Below are positions 13,463 through 18,481 of a stretch of 18,507 bases of DNA, piece after piece. This stretch comes from CAYHKY01 sp964357355. GTDB taxonomy: Bacteria > Patescibacteriota > Microgenomatia > UBA10105. Under the pieces are notes generated by a model. The model was not told the DNA's origin and searched no databases. It was given only the letters and a program-made list of their open reading frames with translations. The translations under genes and the position numbers were made by a program. Positions within the stretch are counted from its first letter, which is position 1. Each line of letters starts with the position of its first letter. Location: the NCBI GenBank assembly GCA_964357355.1, contig CAYHKY010000026.1, positions 1-18,507 of the forward strand, given 5' to 3'.

Positions 13463-13660
13463 ATGAACGGTACAATCAAAACAAAAACGGATCGAGGATT
13501 TGGTTTTATATCCCGCGCAGGCGAAGTAAAAGACCTTTTCTTTCATTCCAAGGATCTTGTTGGCGTCACATTTGATGAACTTCAAGTTGGCGATACGGTC
13601 ACTTTTGAAGTTGTAGACGGTCCAAAAGGCCCCAGTGCTAAAAATGTAAAACGGGGTTAA
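13463..13660 (+). CDS. csp: Cold-shock domain protein
   Basis: The 65-residue protein is a single OB-fold cold-shock domain of normal length. The opening MNGTIKTKTDRGFGFI carries RNP1 (RGFGFI, 11-16). LFFHS (25-29) is RNP2. VGDTVTFEVVDGPKGPSAKNV is the usual second half. It binds single-stranded RNA or DNA and acts as an RNA chaperone in the cytoplasm. ATG 13463 is chosen because it starts exactly where family members do. The frame stays open upstream, and a strong Shine-Dalgarno-like run sits 38 nt before it, so a short N-terminal extension from an unusual start such as ATA or ATT cannot be excluded. A strong intrinsic terminator follows 20 nt after the stop, so it is a one-gene unit. Confidence 0.95.
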   Translation: MNGTIKTKTDRGFGFISRAGEVKDLFFHSKDLVGVTFDELQVGDTVTFEVVDGPKGPSAKNVKRG

Positions 13661-13680
13661 TTTAATTTGTATTCAATAAT

Positions 13681-13713
13681 AAAAAGCCCTGGCTTAACCC
13701 GGGGCTTTTTTTT
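13681..13713 (+). terminator. Intrinsic terminator of the cold-shock gene
   Basis: AAAAAGCCC pairs with GGGCTTTTT, extended inward by a T-G wobble and two G-C pairs, with a CTTAAC loop and a T8 tail ending at 13713. With A5 upstream and T8 downstream it should work in both directions, but no leftward gene ends here. Confidence 0.93.
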
Positions 13714-13719
13714 GCTTAG

Positions 13720-13881
13720 GAGCCTGTTTGGAAAATCTCTTTTGAAACAGAATTGTCCACGTTCGAGCGAAAACCATGAAGCGTGAGGAGCTGTATCCAA
13801 GGTGATACAGTGACGAACGATGAATGGTTTGCAGCCGAATGTGGGCAGTTATGATCAAATATGGACTTTCCAAACAGGCTC
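13720..13881. mobile_element. 162-bp symmetric fold-back element (MITE-like)
   Basis: Four inverted pairs share one centre at 13800.5. Perfect 15-bp ends are GAGCCTGTTTGGAAA (13720-13734) and its inverse (13867-13881). A 15-bp stem with three G-T wobbles is 13751-13765 with 13836-13850. AAACCAT (13771-13777) pairs with ATGGTTT (13824-13830). CTGTATC (13791-13797) pairs with GATACAG (13804-13810) around a six-base loop. Between these blocks there are mismatches but no net bulges. No reading frame is present. TIR-like ends, size and lack of coding fit a miniature inverted-repeat element, possibly mobilised by an IS5-type transposase; that assignment is inference. A TA lies just outside both ends (13717-13718 and 13882-13883), though one base off on the left. 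A structured RNA is the alternative. Confidence 0.65.
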
Positions 13882-13910
13882 TATGAAACTCCGGTTGAGG
13901 ACCATTTAAG

Positions 13911-13938
13911 TTGACAAGTATTACCAGGACGCTATAAT
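13911..13938 (+). promoter_or_regulatory. Promoter TTGACA-16-TATAAT
   Basis: Both boxes are perfect: TTGACA (13911-13916), 16 bp, TATAAT (13933-13938), followed by 10 nt to ATG 13949. A leader of about 3-4 nt is expected. This is the strongest promoter in the window by match to consensus. It lies 30 bp downstream of the fold-back element. Confidence 0.85.
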
Positions 13939-13948
13939 CTCAACCAAG

Positions 13949-14386
13949 ATGATTAACTATGAAGCTGGTACAGCGCCTTCTGAGGCTATGTTACAGCATT
14001 TGGGCAGTCTCATCGCCAAACACAGACAGGACTATATTGCTCTAAAATTTGTCAGGTTGCGTAGAACTACCGCATTAGGTCTTGCACCCGAGCAGGTTTA
14101 CCATGAAGATATTGCCCAAACAGGCGGACTCAATCTGCCTTATTTTAAGGCAGACAAAACCCATGGTTGTACTGATGCGGGAGAAATTCTTGTTCCCAAG
14201 AGTAACCGTGTTTTTCTGACGGGATCATCTAGCCAACTGGTATTTATTCATCCGGATCATCCGGATGATCCCAAAATGAAACAAAGCCCAGAAGATCGGA
14301 CCCAAACAGCTATCATGCTGCAACCCTTATTTTCTGCCTGGGTAAAAAATCCCGATCTGGTAATTACTATATTTGAGGCGTACTAA
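13949..14386 (+). CDS. Uncharacterised 145-aa protein
   Basis: I do not recognise the family. The protein is soluble, with an N-terminal amphipathic helix (SEAMLQHLGSLIAKHRQDY), a beta strand with basic end (IALKFVRLRRT), and a central loop region with conserved-looking His and Cys (YFKADKTHGCTDAGEI). An acidic/Pro stretch, HPDHPDDPKMKQSPEDR, follows, and then a C-terminal helix and strand (AIMLQPLFSAWV, DLVITIFEAY). No membrane segment or signal is present. A perfect sigma-70 promoter directly before the start suggests strong expression. A palindrome cluster and about 200 nt separate it from secE. Confidence 0.65.
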   Translation: MINYEAGTAPSEAMLQHLGSLIAKHRQDYIALKFVRLRRTTALGLAPEQVYHEDIAQTGGLNLPYFKADKTHGCTDAGEILVPKSNRVFLTGSSSQLVFIHPDHPDDPKMKQSPEDRTQTAIMLQPLFSAWVKNPDLVITIFEAY

Positions 14387-14425
14387 CAGATGTAATAGTT
14401 CAGTCTTCCAATACTAAAATTATTG

Positions 14426-14470
14426 TTCGATCCGTCAGCTGACGGAGAGAACTTCTCGCTTACGCTCGAA
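14426..14470 (+). repeat. Palindrome cluster with second copy of TCCGTCAGCTGACGGA
   Basis: TCCGTCAGCTGACGGA at 14431-14446 is identical to 2474-2489, including the preceding A. It is followed at once by GAGAACTTCTC (14447-14457), another hairpin. TTCGA (14426-14430) can pair with TCGAA (14466-14470) to close both in a three-way junction. No T run follows. The rest of the gap 14387-14592 shows only the hairpin and -10 box before secE. Confidence 0.6.
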
Positions 14471-14555
14471 GAATAAGATCTCTATCGGAATTCTGAACAG
14501 GTACTAACAGATACGCGTCTTGAAAATCCAAAAAGCCTGTGTTATGATTCTTCTT

Positions 14556-14585
14556 GAAGCCAAAAGGGCTTCATTATTGTATAAT
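14556..14585 (+). promoter_or_regulatory. secE -10 box with upstream hairpin GAAGCC/GGCTTC
   Basis: TATAAT at 14580-14585 stands 7 nt before ATG 14593 and rules out the upstream ATGs, one of which (14584) lies inside the box. GAAGCC (14556-14561) and GGCTTC (14567-14572) form an inverted repeat in the spacer region. It could be an operator, or the end of an upstream transcript, since a T-rich stretch follows. Confidence 0.6.
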
Positions 14586-14592
14586 GGGAAGT

Positions 14593-14787
14593 ATGGCACA
14601 AGCAGCAAATCCGCTAGTGTTTCTGAAAGAAGCCAAAACCGAACTTAGCCGTGTAGTGTGGCCAACCAGGGCAGAAACCATACGTTTGACAGCTATCGTC
14701 GTAGGTGTTTCTGTAGGAGTAGGTTTGTTTATCGGCGGTTTGGATATCCTGTTTGTAAAATTGGTAGAACTTTTATTAAAAAGGTAA
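14593..14787 (+). CDS. secE: Preprotein translocase subunit SecE
   Basis: SecE is the small essential partner that clamps SecY in the membrane channel. The 64-residue single-span form seen here is normal for most bacteria. The cytoplasmic amphipathic part has the family signature FLKEAKTELSRVVWPTRAET (about 10-29). It is followed by one membrane helix (about 31-55) and a short tail ending LLLKR. ATG 14593 is chosen because the -10 box ends 7 nt upstream; longer forms would start inside or before the promoter. nusG follows after only 5 nt, the classic secE-nusG pair. tRNA-Trp, often just upstream of secE in other bacteria, lies over 14 kb away here. Confidence 0.95.
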   Translation: MAQAANPLVFLKEAKTELSRVVWPTRAETIRLTAIVVGVSVGVGLFIGGLDILFVKLVELLLKR

Positions 14788-14792
14788 ATCTT

Positions 14793-15404
14793 ATGCCTGA
14801 TAAAACTGAACCAGCTGTCCCAAAACCAGCAAGCCTACCGCCTGCTGATCCGGTCGTTCCTCAAACACCCCCGGTGCCTGATAACGCTTTTTGGTATGTG
14901 GTACACACCTACTCCGGTCATGAAAACAAAGTTGCTTCAACTCTCAAACAACGCGTCGAAACGATGAATTTACGGCACAAGATTTTTGACATCGTAGTAC
15001 CAACTCGCAATATCGTCATTGTCAAACACGGGAAAAAGGAAGAAATGACGGAAAAAATTTTTCCGGGATACATTCTCGTCAGGATGGTATTAAATGACGA
15101 TTCTTGGCTCTGCGTGCGCACCACGACTGGAGTTACGGCTTTTGTGGGTGCCGGTAACAAACCGACTCCTATTTCCGTAAGTGAAGTCGAAGCAATATTG
15201 AAATTTATGAAGATGGAAGCCCCCAAATACAAAGCCACTTTCTCGGTCAGTGAAGCTGTCAAAATCGTCGATGGGCCGTTTGCGGACTTTTTGGGCACCG
15301 TCAATGAAATAGACAATGAAAAAGGCAAAGTGAAAGTCCTCGTTTCCATCTTTGGTAGAGAAACTCCGGTAGAATTGGACTTTTTACAAATTAAGAAACT
15401 TTAA
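14793..15404 (+). CDS. nusG: Transcription termination/antitermination factor NusG
   Basis: NusG binds RNA polymerase across the cleft and links it to Rho or ribosomes. The 203 residues comprise a Pro-rich N-terminal extension of about 30 (KPASLPPADPVVPQTPPVPD), an NGN domain (about 33-140, with FWYVVHTYSGHENKVA, FPGYILVRM and VTAFVG), and a KOW domain (about 150-203, with KIVDGPFADFLGTV and VSIFGRETPVELDF). The start is the ATG 5 nt after the secE stop. AAAAAGG at the end of secE provides a Shine-Dalgarno-like site, in contrast to the leaderless first gene. Ribosomal protein genes rplK and rplA, common next neighbours, do not follow; a LuxR-type gene does. Confidence 0.96.
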   Translation: MPDKTEPAVPKPASLPPADPVVPQTPPVPDNAFWYVVHTYSGHENKVASTLKQRVETMNLRHKIFDIVVPTRNIVIVKHGKKEEMTEKIFPGYILVRMVLNDDSWLCVRTTTGVTAFVGAGNKPTPISVSEVEAILKFMKMEAPKYKATFSVSEAVKIVDGPFADFLGTVNEIDNEKGKVKVLVSIFGRETPVELDFLQIKKL

Positions 15405-15408
15405 TAAC

Positions 15409-15426
15409 GAATTTTTGTAAAAATTC
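15409..15426. other. AT-rich perfect palindrome after nusG
   Basis: GAATTTTT (15409-15416), GT, AAAAATTC (15419-15426). The stem is almost all A-T, and no T run follows its 3' arm, so it is at best a weak terminator. It lies between the nusG stop and the LuxR-type gene. Confidence 0.4.
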
Positions 15427-15452
15427 CTGCTTCATAAACTCCTCACAACATT

Positions 15453-15791
15453 ATGTCGGAAAGATTCTTTTCCCTAAATGGCAATGATTTTTTCCTGAGA
15501 ACTTCAAGGAATCACAAGTCAGCCGTGATTTATTATGAAAATGGAAATGGACCAGTCACTTATACTCTTGCCGAACTCGCTATTTTTCATTGTCAAAGAA
15601 ATGGACTAACCGATCAGGAAATTGCCAATCAGTTGGAAATAAGTGTTCATACCGTAACAAACACGGTAGCCAATTGTCGCACGCGCAATGGTCAATCAAC
15701 TGTAGGATTGGTTTTGTTAGCAGAATCACTAACACTGCTTGATCAAGATTCATTAGCTCAACTTTATCAAGCATATGAAGATATGCGCTGA
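15453..15791 (+). CDS. Small LuxR/GerE-type helix-turn-helix protein
   Basis: The protein has 112 residues. A LuxR-type HTH occupies about 37-80: TLAELAIFHCQRNGLTDQEI (38-57) followed by ANQLEISVHTVTNTVANCRT, with the family pattern G-L-T-x-x-E-I-A and I-S-x-x-T-V. The N-terminal 35 residues are beta-like, not a receiver domain (no phosphoacceptor Asp motif). The C-terminal helix is acidic. It probably binds DNA without a phosphorelay; its target is unknown. It starts 48 nt after nusG and may be read through from secE-nusG, as no clear -10 box or Shine-Dalgarno precedes it. Near the stop a small hairpin (15771-15776 with 15781-15786) and a T8 run eight bases further might act as a weak terminator. 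Confidence 0.8.
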   Translation: MSERFFSLNGNDFFLRTSRNHKSAVIYYENGNGPVTYTLAELAIFHCQRNGLTDQEIANQLEISVHTVTNTVANCRTRNGQSTVGLVLLAESLTLLDQDSLAQLYQAYEDMR

Positions 15792-15800
15792 TCATTTTTT

Positions 15801-15829
15801 TTGCAAATTGCAGGTTTTACTGCTATTTT
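15801..15829 (+). promoter_or_regulatory. Promoter TTGCAA-17-TATTTT
   Basis: TTGCAA (15801-15806), 17 bp, TATTTT (15824-15829), then 8 nt to ATG 15838. Both boxes are imperfect but spacing and position repeat the pattern of the other leaderless-type starts. Confidence 0.5.
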
Positions 15830-15837
15830 AAGACTTA

Positions 15838-16566
15838 ATGGAATCCGAGGAACTGAGTACTGAAATACCCAAACCTATCGAAATGCGTTTGTCGGAGCCT
15901 TCGCGCCGCGGAATTGCAGATGCTGCTGTAAATATGGCTCAGCAAATTGCAGCAGCTACTCTGGCTGAAGGTGTCGAATATGCGGGAGTCACCGGCGCAG
16001 CAGTAGTTAGAACAGGTAAGCAGCTTAAATTCAAACCGGTTGTTTCACCCCTCCATACGACCCATGAACCCAAACAAGTAGCTGACTTAGTAATTCCCCT
16101 CCATGCAGTTGAAAATCAAAACGGTATTCCGCTGGTTATCTTTCACTCCCATACCGGACTAGGTGCTACAGGTACATCTCCGGAAGATATTGAATATTGG
16201 ACCGGATTTAATTCCGGGAATTTTTGGGTGATGGATCACGCTGCAAAACAACCGTACGCGGTACATGGATTGGCTTTACCCATAAACGGCATCGTCGTCC
16301 CGGAAATATACGGACCGAGTCTCCATCTCATAGCGCAAACCGGACCTGAACCGGATTTTGAGAAATTCAAAGGTGCATTTTTTGGCGACGTCAGATTAAT
16401 CAGTCAATTAAAGGGTAATATGACAGAAATTGTTAAAGACATCAGATATGGTCGTTTTTTGCTGAGTGATCCCGATGATTTGTCCGATGCCCGCGCATTT
16501 ATTACCCGCCACCTCCCGAAATCTCTCTCACTCGTACCGCTTCCCAAAATGTTTTTCAAGCGTTAG
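15838..16566 (+). CDS. JAMM/MPN-like putative metalloprotein
   Basis: The protein has 242 residues. The segment LVIFHSHTGLGATGTSPEDIEYW has His103-x-His105 and Ser114-x-x-Asp117. This is the zinc-binding layout of JAMM (MPN+) isopeptidases, and the S-P-E-D ending resembles bacterial RadC. The spacing between the second His and Ser is eight residues rather than the usual seven. The upstream catalytic Glu would be expected in the strand before; Glu44, Glu47 and Glu92 are candidates, but I cannot assign one. The C-terminal 80 residues are unlike known domains. If active it could be a zinc-dependent peptidase or deconjugase in the cytoplasm. The next gene starts 19 nt downstream. Confidence 0.55.
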   Translation: MESEELSTEIPKPIEMRLSEPSRRGIADAAVNMAQQIAAATLAEGVEYAGVTGAAVVRTGKQLKFKPVVSPLHTTHEPKQVADLVIPLHAVENQNGIPLVIFHSHTGLGATGTSPEDIEYWTGFNSGNFWVMDHAAKQPYAVHGLALPINGIVVPEIYGPSLHLIAQTGPEPDFEKFKGAFFGDVRLISQLKGNMTEIVKDIRYGRFLLSDPDDLSDARAFITRHLPKSLSLVPLPKMFFKR

Positions 16567-16585
16567 TATTGAATTAAATTTAACT

Positions 16586-17710
16586 ATGACGGAAATAAAA
16601 CCGGAAACCAAAGTTAATCGTATAATGGTTGGTACTAGTGCTTTAATCACCATAGACAAGATACTGCCAGGAAAAGGTGTTCACGTAGGATCTGCTCTTG
16701 ATATTGCAAAGCAGGTGTTAGTTAATAATTCAGATAATGGAGTGTTGCGAGGTGGAGAAGGCCATTATAGACTCGCGATGTGGCCTGTCGATGCTTCATT
16801 GGCTTTAAAAGGTAGCTTGACAGTCATCTCAAAAGAAAAATGGACGCATTGGATTGATTTGATGATCAAAATGTCAAGAAAAATAGATCTTGTCCCTACC
16901 ACCATCACCAAAACCGAGGCTCATGATGTACCTTGGGCAAGGGTAGATAATCTACCAGCTTTAGTGTATATGTGCGACGAGTTGGAACTCGTTGATAAAT
17001 ATCGGGCTGATTTAAACCGCCTGATCAGAGTTTATAATTTTGAGTATTTACAATACGGGTTGATCAAAATGGATACTGCGGGCGATTGGAAAGATACGAT
17101 ACACAGACCATCGTCAGCTTATGCAAATATTTTTGCTCTGAAAATGCTCCAAATCGCCGAAAAACACGGATTGTTCTCAACTATAACTTCTGCAAACTTG
17201 GAAGCTCAAATTGAAGATAAACTCTGGCTCCCTGATGGTGGATATAGGGATTTTCCTGCAACCAATGAATTAGGTGTTGACGCATCAGTATTAGATTTGT
17301 ATCTTAATGTAATACCCAAAAATCATAAGGCAATTATCGCTCGGCTTGAGAACGAAGATATATTTGAACCTTTTCCGTTGAGAACCGCAGTGAAAGATTA
17401 TAATGTTACTGCACCTCATTTAGTCCCTGTACTGACCAAATGGACTGCCCATAAATATCACAGCTTGACTAGTTGGCCACATTGGGGAATGATGTATGCT
17501 ATTGCCCTTATAAATAATGAAATGACGGATAAAGCAGTAGTAATGTATGGAAAATTATCCGGAATGATCGAGAAATTCAGAACCATACCGGAAACTATTA
17601 ATGAACTGGGTAAGTTGTATTCTGAATTTTTAACTTCGGAAAAAGGGTTCACCATAGGTGCAGGATTATTTTTGGAACTTGAACAAAAGATTCAACCTTT
17701 CATCAAGTAA
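16586..17710 (+). CDS. (Alpha/alpha)6-barrel glycosidase-like protein
   Basis: From ATG 16586 the protein has 374 residues, mostly helical with repeated helix-loop-helix units. Features recall six-hairpin glycosidases such as amylo-alpha-1,6-glucosidase, GH63 or trehalase. They include AMWPVDASLAL (64-74), VPWARVDNLPALVYM (115-129), MDTAGDWKDTIHRPSSAYAN (162-181, candidate acid Asp167 or Asp170), LPDGGYRDF (215-223), SWPHWGMMYAIAL (296-308) and TIPETINELG (333-342, candidate base Glu336). It lacks a signal peptide, so it would act on intracellular sugar. Function is inferred from fold-type motifs only. It starts 19 nt after the JAMM-like gene, with no Shine-Dalgarno or good -10 box, so it may share that transcript. 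Confidence 0.55.
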   Translation: MTEIKPETKVNRIMVGTSALITIDKILPGKGVHVGSALDIAKQVLVNNSDNGVLRGGEGHYRLAMWPVDASLALKGSLTVISKEKWTHWIDLMIKMSRKIDLVPTTITKTEAHDVPWARVDNLPALVYMCDELELVDKYRADLNRLIRVYNFEYLQYGLIKMDTAGDWKDTIHRPSSAYANIFALKMLQIAEKHGLFSTITSANLEAQIEDKLWLPDGGYRDFPATNELGVDASVLDLYLNVIPKNHKAIIARLENEDIFEPFPLRTAVKDYNVTAPHLVPVLTKWTAHKYHSLTSWPHWGMMYAIALINNEMTDKAVVMYGKLSGMIEKFRTIPETINELGKLYSEFLTSEKGFTIGAGLFLELEQKIQPFIK

Positions 17711-17714
17711 ATGC

Positions 17715-17720
17715 TATAAT
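17715..17720 (+). promoter_or_regulatory. -10 box before the 17733 gene
   Basis: TATAAT at 17715-17720, 12 nt before ATG 17733 and only 4 nt after the stop of the previous gene. It supports ATG 17733 over an in-frame upstream ATG at 17658, which lies inside the preceding gene. Confidence 0.55.
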
Positions 17721-17732
17721 ACCGCCACATTT

Positions 17733-18158
17733 ATGAAAGAGCGATTGACTGACAAATTAACAGCTTTTGCGTTAAAATTCGCTGCTCCTTTTTTTGGAGG
17801 TATAGTTTTTTCCATTCCCGCTGGAAAAGAAGTTATAGTCGAGACAACAGAAACTGGCAGGGATTTGAAAACCGGAGCAGGTCGCACAAGTGCAGCTTTA
17901 TTAATTGATGAAAAAACCGGAAAACAGTCAGTGATTGTTCCGCATGGAGCTAATGTTGAGGTTACAATTGACCATGTGAAGGTCACCGCTGTAGACTACC
18001 GACCCAAAAGAGATGGTCGACTAGGTGATGCCTTCATAAATGGCGTACCCGGAGGCGATCTTCATCTTACACAAAGTAATAAACCTGTCCGCATTCCGGA
18101 GCTTGGTGAAGGCGTCACCGTCACTTATATCCGTCCTGCGCCGCCACAACAACGGTAG
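17733..18158 (+). CDS. Uncharacterised 141-aa protein
   Basis: I do not recognise the family. The N-terminus (MKERLTDKLTAFALKFAAPFFGGIVFSIPAG) starts with an amphipathic basic helix and a moderately hydrophobic stretch, which could be a weak membrane anchor but is short. The rest is beta-rich and hydrophilic: EVIVETTETGRDLKTG, SAALLIDEKTGKQSVIVPHG, NVEVTIDHVKVTAVDYRP, and a Gly-rich C-terminal part (GRLGDAFINGVPGGDLHL, ELGEGVTVTYI), ending in APPQQR. A small beta-barrel or sandwich is likely. Its own -10 box directly upstream suggests independent expression. It converges on the Cys-containing gene at 18191 with 32 bp between stops. Confidence 0.65.
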   Translation: MKERLTDKLTAFALKFAAPFFGGIVFSIPAGKEVIVETTETGRDLKTGAGRTSAALLIDEKTGKQSVIVPHGANVEVTIDHVKVTAVDYRPKRDGRLGDAFINGVPGGDLHLTQSNKPVRIPELGEGVTVTYIRPAPPQQR

Positions 18159-18159
18159 G

Positions 18160-18186
18160 ACCTTGCAGGGTGTCACCTTTAAAGGT
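18160..18186. repeat. Intergenic repeat word and 12-bp palindrome between convergent genes
   Basis: 18160-18177 is the inverse of 4719-4736 with one mismatch. The overlapping ACCTTTAAAGGT (18175-18186) is a perfect palindrome. It fills nearly the whole gap between two convergent stops. No T run is present, so termination by this element is not supported. Confidence 0.4.
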
Positions 18187-18190
18187 AGCA

Positions 18191-18415
18191 TCAAACTGCA
18201 TCAGTATTACCTTCACCATAACCAAATCCTTTTTCCGCACACTGGCGAATAACTTCCTGGGGATTTTGGGCAGCTTGTTTATTAAGCCTTAGTCTCTCTC
18301 TTCCCCTACCTGTTGGTGAAAGCCACCTACTTCCAACGTAGTCATTGAGATTGCACCGTTTACCAAATAATGGGCATTTAACTATTTGACAAAATTTAGG
18401 CCGTTCTGCCGACAT
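18191..18415 (-). CDS. Small Cys-containing protein, unknown function
   Basis: The protein has 74 residues from ATG 18415 (MSAERPKF). It has Cys pairs in FCQIVKCPLFGKRC (three Cys with C-x4-C-x6-C spacing) and a later Cys in VIRQCAEKGFGYGEGN. The middle is basic (GRGRERLRLNKQ). A metal-binding or redox role is possible but the pattern is not a named family that I can place. The upstream ATG 18472 would start before the promoter, so ATG 18415 is preferred: TATAAT lies 9 nt before it. Being supported by a full promoter, it is probably real despite its size. It converges with the gene at 17733. Confidence 0.65.
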   Translation of the reverse strand: MSAERPKFCQIVKCPLFGKRCNLNDYVGSRWLSPTGRGRERLRLNKQAAQNPQEVIRQCAEKGFGYGEGNTDAV

Positions 18416-18424
18416 ATTATCTGC

Positions 18425-18453
18425 ATTATAGTGATAATTGATAAAATTACCAA
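18425..18453 (-). promoter_or_regulatory. Promoter TTGGTA-17-TATAAT
   Basis: On the minus strand, TTGGTA (18453-18448), 17 bp, TATAAT (18430-18425), then 9 nt to ATG 18415. It fixes the start of the small Cys-containing protein and fits the leaderless pattern. Confidence 0.65.
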
Positions 18454-18461
18454 ATGAATCT

Positions 18462-18481
18462 CCTCGCGGCAAGCCGCGAGG
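18462..18481. repeat. Perfect 20-bp hairpin CCTCGCGGC-AA-GCCGCGAGG
   Basis: Nine base pairs around an AA centre, very GC-rich compared with its surroundings, directly upstream of the promoter at 18425-18453. No T run. It belongs with the other short intergenic palindromes. The last bases of the window (CATCCCCGACTTGAT) might begin another palindrome, but they are cut by the edge. Confidence 0.6.

Noticed and set aside
13714..13910. A full insertion sequence at the 13720-13881 element
   Set aside because: There is no transposase or any reading frame inside; only the inverted ends and fold-back symmetry are present, so at most a miniature element.
14554..14592. N-terminal extension of SecE from ATG 14554
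   Set aside because: The extension covers the inverted repeat and the -10 box, and SecE proteins start at MAQAANP-like positions; ATG 14593 fits family length and promoter position.
15409..15426. Terminator after nusG
   Set aside because: The palindrome is almost entirely A-T and not followed by a T run, so it lacks the stability of an intrinsic terminator.
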